The notes: generated from the letters alone by a model not told the origin. A DNA stretch of 64,000 nucleotides from Rhopalosiphum padi (GCF_020882245.1 NC_083597.1:32280652-32344651); one strand, 5' to 3'; positions 1 to 13,292 are shown, counted from the stretch's first letter. Translations and numbers: made by a program.

Positions 1-1059
1 AACCTTATAATATAATGTGTTTATTAAAATTGGTTCAGATAACTTAAATTATATCTAACTGTCTAAGATTTTATAATTTTTTAGTATAATTTTGATAATA
101 AATTAAAATTAAGATATGTTAAGAATATTATTCCAGCAAAACTATACAAAAATTATGTATTCTATTTTTGTAGTAATGATGAGCTATTGAAAAAAAATTA
201 CTACTTGGAACATGGAAGTATATTTGACACAACAATTGAATAATAATGAATTCAGTTTTAACAGTAATCAATTCCATAAATAATATATTATAAATTATAG
301 TATATTCTATATAAAAATTAATTCCAAGATTATCTTATTATTTTTAGATAATACAACCTTTGATTTTTACATCAATTCATTTCATATATTTATATGTATA
401 TATTTTTTTAAGTGTTTTTATTTTAGAAACAATAATAAAGTAATGTAAATGTTACAATACTTTAGATTAAAAAGTCCACCTTAGTAACAAATTTAATTGA
501 AAAATAAAAACAGGGATCAAGAATTTAGAAGGTTACTTTAATTATGTATCCATGGGAGTTAAAGAATGAAAAAGACTTGGAAAAAGGTGAGAATCTTGAT
601 TCTAGGAGCAAAAAATATAGTGAAGGTTGCATGGAGAGAACTTACTCAAGATACAAATAAAATATTACAGATAATATTGATCACGAACTATGATAAATTG
701 TTAAAAAATATTAATTAACCTTATGGGCATTATCAACAGACAACAGTATTCATAAGCACAACTAGGTGAGAGCTTGGGGAAGAGGCTTAGATTCTTCCTC
801 CAATGTAAATTGTATAATAAAGCCATGGAAAAAGTTGTCTTTAATGAGGTGTATACAATTATTTTGCTAAACACGAGTAAGTATGCTGTAAGACTGTTTC
901 TCAAATTTGGCAAATGTTTAGATTTGTTATACCATTTAAGGAGTTCTCTGTGGTGATACCAACTTCTTTTTTTTCAAAAAAGAACTAGCTTTTTAATGCA
1001 TTTTCTTGTGCATGCCTACAGTATGATCATAAAGATAAATATTATTATATTAATGTAAA
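1..1059. other. AT-rich intergenic DNA, no supported gene
   Basis: Only short open frames occur (60-70 codons at about 700-960 on both strands). I recognise no family and see no splice-linked continuation. The stretch 540-960 is slightly less AT-rich and may be an old decayed insertion, but nothing identifies it. Confidence 0.5.
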
Positions 1060-1209
1060 CAGGCACGGATTGAAGAGGGCCAAGGGGCCCCCCGTAAACT
1101 CAGGAATATAGGTAAATTTTAGGATGGTCTGTTTTTGGCAGCCAATAAAATACAATATGCACATACTATTGCCCCCCTGCCCCATAAATTTAGTCTGGAT
1201 CCATGCCTG
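1060..1209. mobile_element. hAT-like MITE with perfect 8-bp target duplication
   Basis: A 150-bp element begins CAGGCACGGA and ends TCCATGCCTG, giving imperfect terminal inverted repeats. It is bounded on both sides by AATGTAAA (1052-1059 and 1210-1217). The 8-bp duplication and CAGG-type ends are what hAT superfamily miniature elements leave. There is no coding capacity. The G/C runs inside (GGGGCCCCCC, GCCCCCCTGCCCC) resemble those in the other miniature elements of the window. Confidence 0.75.
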
Positions 1210-1217
1210 AATGTAAA

Positions 1218-3239
1218 TGTACATTTATCGCAAGCTATTTGCAAATATACCAACCATCTTAGAAGAAAGGGGTAGAGGAAATGTTCATACAAACTAATAG
1301 AGAAAAAATATGAAGGCGTCCTCAGAAAAATTTGGTTCTAGTTGCACGTATGCCAGTATTTTTTTTGCTTTTTGATATATGAAGCTGATAGATAAATAAT
1401 GATTTGAATTAAAGCTGATAAGTGATATAAAATATAAAAAAGTTCCATAAAAAAAAAAAAAATAACTAAAGTTACATTAATATTATCAGAAATTTTGATT
1501 TTATTTTTAATTTCTAGTGAATACAATATTCAAAAGTTTTAGCTCAATAAACATTCTATAAAAATTAATTCTAAGTTAAGTATAGATTAATCAAAAATTG
1601 CTAATTTATATTACAAACTCGAGAACTTAATCTTTGTGAATTTTATTTAATAAAGTATATTATATTGATAAACACACAGATGTGTAATTATCAAATCACA
1701 TGGGGTCCAAGATTTGTTTATGTTTGTTTCAGTAATGTTGGGTTTTTTTTTTTTATATATGCTGCAAAAATTTTCACAGTAAGTTAACACCCTTGCTATT
1801 GAATATTGTATTGTAATAATAAAATGATCCAAAACTAAAAAAAAAATGTTAATTACTTAATAGTGTTTAACTTTAATTTATCCCAAGGGTTCTTTTGATG
1901 TAAAATGTTTTTAAGTGCATGTTTTAATTTATAAATAGATACCTTAACTGTACAAAAGTATTTTCTTATTATTTGTTTGCATACTATTTTAAACAAACCT
2001 GATAATAGGTAATTTATTTGTTTAATATCATATGAAAAAAAAATTTGTTGAGCTTGATTTTCTAAATTCATTAGAAATTACATTCACTTTCTGTTATATA
2101 ATAAATAAATAAACAATTATTTCATATTTATTTTTAAAAGTGAGATAAAGACCAAAAGATAATTAATGATTATGTTTATAAATAAGATTTAGATTTACTT
2201 ATTTAAATATAAATAAAATGTTACAACTATTAAGGTATCAACTATAACTCTTAACATATATATCAATTGAGGCAAAAAGGAAGTGACAATGAAGTTTAGA
2301 AATATGATTGATGAAACCAATGTTACCTACGCCTTTATCATACCTTATTCCATACTTACATAAAACTACTCAATTGTAAAATATTGTAAAATAATAAAAA
2401 GTTAGTATTAAAAAGATAAATGTTCATATTTTTAAAAAAACAATAATTCATATTATTTTAAGAGTACCTAAGTTATGTACAGTAGTTGCTCTAATACTAT
2501 TCAATATTGTATCTAGACTTAAAAATAAAGCATAATATTTATATTTTTACTAGTTTTACTCAGTGGTGTGACAAACTTTTTTATTTTACAAAACATACAT
2601 CATCATTATATTATTACTTAATTCCTACATTATTACCTATTTAATATTAAACATTCTAAAATATGACTGAAATATTAGTATTTGTATAATAATAATTATT
2701 ATTAACCTGAATTTGTCATATAAGCCTGTACAGTATACATAACATTTAGTATAAAGCTAAATAGGAAAATTAATAATTAATTTATCAGTTAGTAAATGAA
2801 TATGATTATTTAGAAATTATTATCAACACAACTTATTAGGTTACTTGTTAAGTATTAAATAATTAATTTAAATATTTCTTCTCTTGAGTAAATGATCTTT
2901 AAATGATTATATACTTATAAGTGCATTTTTAATGGAAAATATATAGTGAACACGAAATAATTTAAAACTGTTAAATAAGATAGGTAACTATCAGCAAATA
3001 AGGCTCCAAAATGTTAGTAATTAATACTTGTCCATGAAGTGTTAATTATTGAAAATTAAATACTTTATCAATGCACAAAAGCAAATAATATTATATCTAT
3101 TATACTAATAGAGAAACATCTAAGGGAAGTTACTTAATAGCAGTAAGATTACATTTTAAGTTTTAAAACCGGGCACAGTATTAGATATTAATATAATATA
3201 TTATTAGGTAGGTAAATTAATCTCTAGTATAATCAAATT
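1218..3239. other. AT-rich intergenic DNA, nothing recognisable
   Basis: Very AT-rich sequence with poly-A/T runs. The open frames are under 75 codons, low-complexity and lack splice-consistent partners. I see no RNA gene and no clear transposon ends. Confidence 0.45.
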
Positions 3240-3835
3240 ATACATAACGTGTAGAAGCAGAGGGCCTGTTAGTCGCTCCAAGAGAGCGTCTAACGACATG
3301 GGACTACAGTTTCACTATGTATCGGACTACCGTCGGTTTGTGTGTGTGTGCGGATGAACGGAACACTGCCGGTCGCCATACGAGTACTAATACATCCTTA
3401 TCACAGGGGTAGTGCTTACACACAGTCTACGGGTTATTACAGCCTAGCCATACCCTTATTATTACCAATACTATAACACTATTATTACACAATTAATTGA
3501 GTAACACTCACCCTTGTCCGTGTAATGTATGACACTATTCAGTCCGGCCGAGTGCCCGATGTTTCTGTAAAGCACATTCACGTCGCTAACGCACTTGCGA
3601 TACACCGAATTTCACGGCCGACACGCTCGCGCACCCGAATGCCAAACTCTAGACGAACCCGGACGGACGACCGCTCGGACTTGCACAAAATTTTCTGCTA
3701 AGACGGCGCACTGCACATATTATTATTATTTGGGTAACGAGACGCGATTTTCTTATTTCGCTTTTACTCTTACTCTTTTCTCTTTCTCTCTCTCTCTCAC
3801 ACACACTCGCTATTTTTTTTTTTATTTTATCGAAT

Positions 3836-3870
<35 letters not shown>

Positions 3871-4140
3871 TTATTCCGTAGTGATACGCGCGCGGCACGA
3901 AGTGATAAAAATTGGGTGCGGCTTCCGTAGAGGAGTCCACACAGTCCACTCGCTCACTTCGCGGCTGTTCCGGCGGCAGGCGGGCGAAGTTGGTCCGCCG
4001 CTCCACCGCACCCACACCGAGAAATTTACCGACTGGCCCGCTACCGGTAGTTGACGTCATTGCCGACGTTTCTTGGAAGAAAAAAACGAACCGCGCCGGT
4101 CGCGGGTTCAACAGCAGATTAAACAGATACAATAATAACA
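3240..4140. promoter_or_regulatory. GC/CpG-rich island, probable promoter and 5' exon of an unseen gene
   Basis: This block is far richer in GC and CpG than its surroundings. Two mutually overlapping open frames (3595-3930 plus, 3827-4132 minus) and another at 3912-4175 plus are arginine-rich and low-complexity and look like artefacts of GC content. On the minus strand a consensus donor GTGAGT follows ACGGACAAG near 3512, and the frame before it is open back to about 3610 but has no ATG. The simplest reading is a 5' UTR exon of a minus-strand gene whose body lies left of the window. A plus-strand transcript is equally possible. A 27-bp AAT microsatellite lies inside at about 3838-3862. Confidence 0.4.
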
Positions 4141-4439
4141 GTGTTATAGACGAAATCTATAACAGATCTATTTAGTTATTATTATTGACTGTATACCTAT
4201 AGTCAATTGGTCCATAATAACGGCCTAGGCATTCTGTATGTATCTATGTTATGTGTTGCTGGAGAGGTGGCGGCCCATTGAATTTTATACTATCTGTACT
4301 GAGTTGGCCAGTAGTGAATTTATTTTTGGTCCGAAAATACAATCATCTACGGTATTATGCGTTATTGTATTGACGAGCTCGTTGTTTCTGTGCATTTTAA
4401 AAAGGCACAAATATTTTACGATAAAAAAAAAAAAATAAT

Positions 4440-6500
4440 AATAATTTGAACATTATTATAATATTATATTATTTTACCTTAGGTCAATAAAATATGTTGA
4501 ACTGATATCGATTATAATGCTAACGAAAATAAAAATATACAACAGTGACGTCATCGATAGCATAATATTTCAGTGGGAAATTTGAATACGATATTATCTA
4601 ATATATTATACGCGCACACATAAATTTTTTTTATTTTTATTAAACAATAATCAATGATTATTCGAATACAAATTATTAATTAATATCATATTGAAATTTA
4701 CATTTACCTATTTATGAGTATATGCAACGCACGCTAAGTCGCAAGTCGAGTTTTACTATGCAAACATCATTGTTTTTATAACTGCGTTTGATCAGTTGTG
4801 TACCTAAAGTATTCGGACATTCACTAATCACTACTCAACCTGTATTTAAAATTGGATTTTTTTCAAATTCAATTATATTAAAAATATAATATTCTATGTT
4901 GAAAAAAGTGTAAGGTATTCATAAAATCTGTTTAGAATGTTTAGATATTGTTATAGACTATATAATCAGTACATATCATTGATTATATTATATTTGTTTG
5001 TCTTTTAAATAGATACAGGTCACAAGTATAATATTTCAGGAAAAATATTTTTTTTTACCAGAAGCTTTTTCTACTTATAGAAACAAATAAATAAAAATAA
5101 CAGTTACTAACCAATTCTTAAAAAAATGTTATTAATAAAAATTGAATAAATACAATATTTAATTATTATAAATATATTTGTTTTATATTATTGAAATATA
5201 ATATTTTTATTACATTGAAATTATTAAATTAAAATATAAATCATATAACATTTTACATGTAAATTGAGTGGTATAGAAACATCAAAAACTTACTTCATTT
5301 ATAAAAATTTTTAATTTATAAAAAAATAAATAAAATAAAATAAATATTGAGTAGTTAAGAATTTCATTTTATTAAAAATAAATAATTAAATCTTCCAACT
5401 GTACAATATTCAGATAAAGTTATTGCATGTTTTATGGTTCAAACATAAAATAAATATGATCAGAATTTATATGATTTAAAATTAATTATGAAATTAAATA
5501 TATTTGTCCCATTAATGACAAGTACAAATTAACATAATTATAATATTTTTCTAATTACTAATAAGTATACATGCAATTTTATTACAAATATCTAATAATT
5601 ATATTTTAATTTAAACAAAAATAAAATACACAATTCAGATTGATTTAGAAACAATAACTCTATACATAAGGCACATAAATATTTGTACATTAAGTTTATT
5701 TTTATTATATTACATTGAATAATAATAACAATTTTTTAAAAATAATTTTGATTATGATTTTGATTATACATTTAATTGAAAAAAAAAAATACAATTATTT
5801 GGCATCTAACAAAAAAAACTGTGCACCGTAATTTTTCATTCAAACAGGTGCTTAAAATGTTGGTACAAGTAATTGCTCCAGTAGTCTTGCCACTACTTGT
5901 GTATAAAATTTAAAAAAAAAATTATCTACATAAAGATTTTTTTTATAGAAATTTATTCTAATATCATAAAAATATTAATAAAACTAGTTTCTTTGGTGTA
6001 TAAAATATAGTTGTTATATAAAATTTAAATGTGGTTTGGTTTTATACTATAAAATATAAAATTATTTTAACGTTTTAAATATTATATAATATAATAGATG
6101 ATTTATTTATCATACTCAATCACTAAATTTTGAGTCCCAAAACTAATCATTTAATTGGCACCTACTGATTGACAATATTTTAAGTAGTTATTATTTCATT
6201 ATACATAGTGAAAAAAATTGTGAAATGGAATCACCTAAAAAAATATTTCAATATGAATTGATATAATTCATAAGTGTAGAGATCATATAAGTATTAAGTC
6301 ATATAGCTTCACACATTAACCAAACTATGACTCAAGGAAATGGATCAATTTGTAAATTCATCAACATAAACCACTGTATTTGATTTTTAGACAAGTGAAT
6401 TTCAAGCATTCGTTTTCTCCAAGCCCATATAACTCAAATGTAAAATAGTGAATATTTTTAGTGAAATTTCATATAAACATTTATTTTTTTGTTTTACTAA
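4440..6500. other. AT-rich intergenic DNA, no gene seen
   Basis: About 2 kb of very AT-rich sequence with no open frame of useful length and no convincing terminal repeats. It follows the GC-rich island and precedes the 3' end of the minus-strand membrane-protein gene. Confidence 0.45.
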
Positions 6501-6504
6501 GAAA

Positions 6505-8213
6505 CTAATCAGTATTCAGAAACTCTGCTAATTGATCTTTAGGTTTCATTATGATAATAATAATCCATCCAAGTACCGCTCCATAACATCGACAGCAGTT
6601 TAATGCTCGCCAAGTCTCTGAAACTTTAGCTTCGACTTTACCAGACATAATAGCTGTATCATATGTAGCACATGCAAATGCAGCTAAAGCTGTTAATACA
6701 CTTAAGAATAATACCTGAAAAATAATAAAATTAAGTGTTTACATTGGTTTGAGAATAAATAATTTAAAAATTAAGTTACTTAGATAAAAATGTTATTTGT
6801 ATTGACTATTGATTAGAAATTTAAGTCAGATTATAATTTTAAGTTAAAGAGAATTATTTTATAAAAACAGCAAATAATTTGACAAAAATTGAAGGAAATA
6901 TTCATATTTAATATTTTTTTTAGTACTATAGGTAGATTGAGATTATTATTACTTTTACTAGACTGATATTAACCTAAATTAATGTTGAACTTAATCTTAA
7001 CAAAAATAATATTATTATAATATAACATGAATAAAAATATTGGATATTATAATAGTATTAGGATATAATAATTCTTCAATTACGTAAATAATAAAATCCA
7101 TTTTTTTATGGTAAAAGGGTAAGTCAGGATATTTTAAGGTTTTAATTCTTTTAGGTAAAAAAATCACTTTGTTTTTTGAAACATTTCGTTGAGAAAAAAG
7201 ATTTATCGATATTTATTTTTACAAAAAAAAAGAATCTTTTATACCTCAAAATTTCAAAATTTGAATAAATGAATATACAAGGTGATTTTTTAATCTTCAT
7301 ATTTAAAATTAAGACAAGCGCAGTAGTGAAAAAACCTTTTTACGGGGCTACCCCGTATCACTTCACTCCGTGAATCAAAACTTTAAATATGTATAACTCA
7401 TAAACTACTCGCCCTAAATTTGATTTTTATAAATCAAAATACTCAAAATATATTCTGCTTTGGAATATAAAATTAAAACTATGTTGTCATTCAAAAAAAT
7501 AAAAAAATTAAAAAATTATAAGGATAAAAAATATAATTTTTTAATAAAAACATTGCTTTTTAACAACTTGAAACTATGTAAAAATCAGAATTTGGATATA
7601 TGTATAATTTTAGCATGATAATGGGGTGAGCATGCTTAAAAAATCACCTAGTATATAGGACAAATGATGAGTTTAAAAAAAAAGAAATATACATAATATA
7701 TTGCTCTTAGTTATTATAAAATCAATTAATAATAAAATAATATTAAGTATTTAAACTTACTAAAATATATTTTGGTTTGAAGCTCTCACATCTATACAAG
7801 TCAAAAATATCCAGAACTGTGCACATACATATAGTTGACAAAAAGAAAAATGACATCAATATTAATGGTGATCGATGGGATGCTTCACCTAAAAATAATT
7901 GTGCCAATGCTACTCCTGCAAGTAGACCTTGACTAACAGTGCCCAAAGATGCAAATACCCTTTGTACTCTTGCTGCAATTGGACGTAAATTATTGTAGTT
8001 CTCTGAAGAAGGTGGATGATCATTTATATGATTAAAAAAATCATTTTGTTCAGTTTTCACAAAACGATTTTGGTCTTGAACATAAATTACAATTTTATTG
8101 GCATCATTAGTACTGGTAGGACGTGCTGGATGTGATAAAGGACTTGTTGAACTATGCACATCATCTCTAACTTCTTCTAATATGGCTGCAACTGTATTGC
8201 GACTAGTGTCCAT
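6505..8213 (-). CDS. Four-helix membrane protein, possibly TMEM237-like
   Basis: Two exons: 8213-7761 (start MDTSRNTVAA, donor GTAAGT) and 6714-6505 (acceptor TTTTTCAG, stop TAG), joined in phase 0 to give 220 residues. The first ~90 residues are polar and probably cytosolic. Hydrophobic segments follow at about 92-109, 116-137, 152-167 and 197-211, with the last closing on a GWIIIIIM stretch and a short polar tail. Four C-terminal helices after a soluble N-terminus, and a WRALN...GAVLGW segment before the last helix, recall TMEM237, a transition-zone ciliary protein. That assignment rests on remembered family shape only, so treat it as tentative. The ATG lies close to the divergent SPCS1 gene. 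A TTTATT (AATAAA on the sense strand) is at 6480-6485. The intron (6715-7760) carries a repeat at about 7278-7651. Confidence 0.7.
7278..7651. repeat. Foldback-type miniature element, relative of the 52472-53009 element
   Basis: Ends pair as CAAGGTGATTTTTTAA at 7278 and TTAAAAAATCACCTAG near 7651. The interior contains an AAATTTGATTTTTATAAATC and TGGAATATAAAATT block that recurs, in the other orientation, in the elements near 39.2 kb and 52.6 kb. It lies in the intron of the minus-strand membrane-protein gene. Flanking duplications are not clear. Confidence 0.5.
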
Positions 8214-9002
8214 CTTTAGTTGAATTCAAATTATAGTTACATCACCTAGTTAGGATAACATTAAAATATATTTAAAGATCAATATGCTTTAGTAATATAT
8301 ATGATAGGTAGTTTTTCAAATAAGCTACTTAATAAAACTATACTGAAACATGAAAAAATTATTTACACAATGATATTTATTATACATAACTTTCATTTAG
8401 AATACAATATTATTGCACGTCAATCAAAAGTAGTTATAACTCAAAAATTATCAATCTTAATAAGGTATATTATAAGTTAGATAATAACAAACCATTTTTA
8501 AAATGATGACTAAATCGTAATACAAATGTTTTTTTTACTTTTGGATAATAAAGTTCATAACCAGAATGTAATTACATTATTAGATACATTTATTAATGCA
8601 TAATTCACATTACAGGTAGAAAAGAAATTGACTAATAGATATTATATTACTTCAAATAAATAAAATGTAAACAAATAATAAACGAAAATAAATAAACACT
8701 GATAGTGATAAAAGCGCGAAATACATTGATAAGTTAAAACCAAAGAATAACAACCCCTGTAGTTCATTACTACAGGGTCTTTGAATAATATTAAGATGAC
8801 GTGTGATAGATGGTATTATCAATACGATAACGTATGTCGTATACAAATTTATAATATTTGTGTCATAATCACAGACATATTAATACATTATAATTTGTAT
8901 TCAGAATTTCTGAATATTCGAGTTTTTGAAGATTAATTACTATTTATATTTGAGAATTTATCTGTAGTTAAAGTATATTATTTTATTTGTGAGTTTTTCA
9001 TA
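8214..9002. promoter_or_regulatory. Shared divergent upstream region of the membrane-protein gene and SPCS1
   Basis: 789 bp separate the two start codons on opposite strands. No consensus core element stands out. The segment 8690-8870 is less AT-rich than the rest and is the best place for start sites. The minus-strand frame at 8652-8846 is hydrophobic but has no supporting features. Either gene may have an untranslated exon here. Confidence 0.4.
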
Positions 9003-11631
9003 ATGTTCGATAATTTATCAATTTGGAAATGGCATATGGTGAGAGATTTTAAAATTATTTAGCTTTATGATCAGAACATATTTTAAGGATTTTTTCGATG
9101 TATGCATAAATTTGATTTGATGCACCTTCTCATCCTACAGCAATGTGCCCCAAACCCCACGTTTTTCAAATTAAAGCTATGCAAATCATGTTCAAACACA
9201 TCTAAATAAGCTTCTTGATCAAAGTACTATACTTACTAGGGTTCTTTTAATATTTTATTAAAACCAACATTATTTTCAAATACATTTATTTTATCATGAA
9301 GTATTTATTATGTACTTAATATTTTTAAATAAAGATATTACATTTATGCACCATGAAATTTAAAATGCAAATAATCTCTTTATTAGATGTTTATATTGAA
9401 TTTTCGAATTCAACCTAAATATGTCCTACTACAAATTTAAAATATAAAATGTGTAATACTTAAATGATTAATATGTTTTTAGGATTTTGTTGGACAAAAA
9501 CATGCTGAATATTTATTTAGAACCATTATTACTACATGTGGTGTAAGTTTTTTTTATATTTAATTAATTAAATGTTGATATTAATATTTTATTTTTTATA
9601 TTTAATAGTTTGTTGGATTTATTTTGGGATACATAAAAGAGCAATTTTCAATCACAATTGGTCTAACATTAATTGGATTTTTTGTTTCTGCTTTAGTAAG
9701 TGAATTAATATAATATAATAATAACAGTAAAAAAAAAAAATAATAATAATTTTAAAAATGAAATATAATTTAGTATTGATGTATAAAGCTCTTATTTAAC
9801 TGTATTTAGTAATTCAACCTTAAAATGTCGTATTTTTTATCAAGTATATTATTAATAATTATCATACATATTAAATGTGAAACGGACCAAATTGGTGTTA
9901 TGTCTCAATTATTATTTACCTTTATTAAGAATCTATGATTGGATCATTTGGATCCAAACAAATGTTTAATGCTATCCAAAAAGAATGTATTTAAAAAAAA
10001 ATTTTAATGAAAAATTAATGTAACTTCAATCTATACAGTTTTTACAGACTTCTGTTGCTGTACCTATTCATTAAATCTTACTGCTAGTATGATTAAAATA
10101 TTATATTTTAATTCAATACAACTTTACATTTGTTTGGATCCAATAAATTCATTGATAACAGATTAAAAATAATAACAAGTGTGAAGCACGATTTAAGATA
10201 ATTCGGTATTATCTTATTGTGGTGTGAAGTAACACTTATCACCAGTATTATCTATACAATTTGGTCCATTTAAAACCTAAATAAAATAACCATATTAGTA
10301 TGTTTTGATTTTAATTTAATAACATACGAGGCATATCCAGAAAGTAAGAGTACTGAGGCTTTCACGACCGCAGCAAATATTTTTTTACTATGTTCGCTAC
10401 ACTGCTATATAGCTTTACTCCTCTCTTTTTAATCAAGACCATAACAAGTTCATTACGTTTAAAACTGTGGTCACAAGAATTTTTCTCGTGAAACATGTTG
10501 ATTGAGTTTGCCGCCAAGTCCGAAATCCGCGCTGTCATTCATTACCTCTTTGGAACGCTATAAACAGGAGGGTGATAATTTTCTCAAGTCTATTGTTACT
10601 GGAGATAAAACTTGGGTTGCACACTATACCAAGAAACAGTCTGAACACTTTCATCACACCAGTTCACCCTCAACCAAAAAGTTCAAAACTACCATTTCAG
10701 TCAAAAAACTCATAGCATCAATGTTTTGGAGACCATAAAGGCATCATATTGATTGAATATTTACCTCAGGGGTAGACCATCAAAGCAGCAAGGTAATGTA
10801 AAACCCTAAATAAATTGAGAGGAGCTATTCAAAATAAAAGGAGAGGTCTGTTAACAAGAGGAGTCTGCCTGCTGCACGTCAACACCAGACCCCACACAGC
10901 CAATATCGTGAAGCAATTTTTTGGATGGGATGTTTTGAACTGCCCTCCATATTCCCCGACCTGGCGCCTTCAGATTACCATTTGTTCACTTCCCTGAAAA
11001 AGCACATAGGTGGAAAAAGATTTTCTAGTGACGAGGTGGTGAAGGGGTGGTCGAGAAGTGGACAAAGGAGGTGGCGGCAGACTCGATCGACATGTTTCAC
11101 GAGAAAAAATCTTGTGACCACAGTTTTCAACGTACTGAACTTGTTATGGTCTTGTTATAAAGAAGAGGACTAAAGATATACAGCAGTGTAGCGAACATGG
11201 TAAAAAAATATTCCCTACGGTCGTGAGAGCCTCAGTACTCTTACTTTCCCTCGTAATATCAATTTTAAAATTGTAAATAATTGTTATTGCAAATAACTTT
11301 TTTTGTTTAACAACTATAGTTGTCCAGTTATCTGACAATTACTACAATATATATAAACAAGTACTTAATTATGAATTACAATTAACATTAAGTCCTTATC
11401 AAATAATACATTAAATCTATGATCGTTTTAAATGATTGGATTAATTGTTAGAAATTATAAATACTTAATTTCTTATTTTTTTTTTTTTAGCTAACAATTC
11501 CACCCTGGCCTTTTTATGCTCGTAATCCGCTCAAATGGCAAAAAGTAAAGAAGGTTAAGAAAATTGAAAATAACTTAACCTATGATGAATACAAAGAAGA
11601 TAAAAAGAAAGAAAAAAAGAAGATAAAGTGA
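9003..11631 (+). CDS. SPCS1: Signal peptidase complex subunit 1 (12-kDa subunit)
   Basis: Non-catalytic subunit of the ER signal peptidase complex, which clips signal peptides from secretory proteins. Four exons, all phase 0: 9003-9038, 9483-9542, 9609-9695 and 11491-11631, encoding 107 residues (the human protein is about 102). Recognisable family features, in order: an N-terminal MDFVGQKHAE stretch; two membrane segments (about 31-49 and 52-73) separated by a short GYIKEQFS loop; then the LLTIPPWPFYARNPLKW signature; then a lysine-rich cytosolic tail ending KKKEKKKIK. Both ends of the protein face the cytosol in this family. All introns are GT-AG. AATAAA lies at 11706-11711, about 75 bp after the stop. 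Intron 3 (1.8 kb) contains a dead mariner element. Confidence 0.93.
10327..11253 (+). mobile_element. Mariner-like transposon, inactive, in SPCS1 intron 3
   Basis: Terminal inverted repeats of about 40 bp share AAAGTAAGAGTACTGAGGCT and a following CACGACCG; the outer part of the left repeat carries a few extra bases. A TA dinucleotide flanks each end (10325-10326 and 11254-11255), as expected for Tc1/mariner insertion. Transposase remnants appear on the plus strand in three open pieces: 10502-10735 with a TGDKTWV motif (first catalytic Asp), 10815-10960 with LLHVNTRPHTA, and 10925-11173 with PDLAPSDYHLF (third catalytic Asp, mariner D34D pattern). The usual LLHDNARPH aspartate is replaced by valine and the pieces are in different frames, so the enzyme is dead. 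The 927-bp length shows internal deletion relative to intact mariners (~1.3 kb). Confidence 0.88.
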
Positions 11632-11759
11632 ACTAGTTGATAGCATTTTTTTTTAAATATTATATTTTTTCCTATTATATTATATAATTTAAATTCATTA
11701 TTTGAAATAAATATACGTTATACATATTACATTATAATAATTTTGAATAAAATAAAATA

Positions 11760-12471
11760 TTATGATTAAGATGCAGATTTAAATATCTTAAAAATAAAAA
11801 TGACTGTATTAATAAAGATTAATAATATAACAATATTTAAAAAGCTGCTCCTAAAAATTATTTTTAATGCAGTGTTAAATTTAAATGATTAAATAAAACT
11901 CTTTTTATTGTATTATTTAAATTAAAATTTACATAATTTGGTGCTTTTGATATTAATGCAAGTCATATACATATAAAACAACTTATTTGTATATATCCAT
12001 ATATACTGGATGATCCTGTATTTATGAATAGATACAGGATCATGGCTTTCTCCATTCTTTAATTTAATTATAAATTTATTCAAATTATAATTTATGGAAT
12101 TTTTAATACCTTATATCTAAAAATTATATTTTCAATTTTTTAAGATATTTTGTATTACGTAAGGAGTGTTTGATATTGATACAAACTTCTATTTACCATA
12201 CAACAACCTCTTTTTTTACCGTAAATTATTTATACTGAATAATTTTTTTTTTAATATGTTGATGTGCTTAAATCAAAATTTAAACAAATAGTTTTTCAAT
12301 CATTAAAATGTATATTAAGGATAATAGTTGTTACTGTTATCCATCATTATAAAACATACAAAAAAAATCCAAAAAGTGCTCTAAAATTAAAAAAAAAAAA
12401 CTATGAAATTGCAAAATAAAAGTTTCATTATAAAGTTGTTTGATGTATGCGATTAATGTTATGCTTGGAAA
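11760..12471. other. AT-rich intergenic DNA after SPCS1
   Basis: Low-complexity AT-rich sequence with no usable open frame. The words TATGGATATATACAAATA and TACAGGATCAT repeat weakly around 11985-12045. Confidence 0.4.
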
Positions 12472-12594
12472 CAGGGCCGGATTGGGACCCAGAAACTTAC
12501 CGAGCAGAATAATTTTACCGGCTCATAATAATAGCTAGATATTTTAGCAAGTGGCTAATATAGCGGGGTAGCTTGCTGGCTCGATCCGGGTCTG
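12472..12594. mobile_element. Short hAT-like MITE
   Basis: 123 bp beginning CAGGGCCGGATTGGG and ending ATCCGGGTCTG. The ends are imperfectly inverted (CAGGGCCGGAT versus CAGACCCGGAT). The flanks TTGGAAA and TTTAAAA are only a degraded match, so the target duplication is uncertain. Confidence 0.55.
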
Positions 12595-13292
12595 TTTAAA
12601 AATTGTTTTGAGACATGAAAATACAACTTGCATTTAAATCTTTACCTAGATTATACAAAAGCATATTACCATATAGTTTTAAGCATAGGCTATGCTTTAA
12701 TATACTTAAATTTATATCTTAGTCCATAGCTACAAACTATATTTAAATATTTAGAATTTAATTCCCAAATCCCTGATATATATGACTTATGTTCTACCCA
12801 TCACAATTCATTTAAAAAATCTCTCTCATTGAAAATTTGCAGGAACTACAATATCTTAAACATTAAAACAGAAAATTGATTTTTGAGAAATAAATGTATT
12901 ACTTTTATAATTTTTTTTTTCTGTAAATATCAATAGGTTCCTCACAAGTTTTTTTAAGCTATTTAAAAATCTTAAAGATATACCTATCATTTTAAAATAA
13001 GATATTTGTTTTTTGTACGAAGAATAGCAATTTTAGTACTTTGAAGTAATTCAAAAATGTTTTTAAAGGAAATTTTAATCTTTTACCTACCTGTCCTACC
13101 TATATTGTTAATTTGATTTGAAGAAAGTAGGTACGGGTGGTACCGTAAAAAAAAGCTTAAAAAATGATAACTATTAAAAAAAACACATGTTTAAAAAAAT
13201 TATTATTTTATTTTGATCTGATATTTTGTAAGAAAAATATTTTCAAAAACCTTAATAGATCTTGAAATACTGAGTGTTATTGGATAAAATCA

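Noticed and set aside
701..956. Two opposing 60-70 codon frames near the left edge
   Set aside because: No recognisable family, no splice chain, and each is the antisense of the other.
3595..4175. Three overlapping open frames in the GC-rich island
   Set aside because: They overlap on both strands, are arginine/serine/proline-rich with microsatellite-coded tails, and match nothing I know; low stop frequency from GC content explains them.
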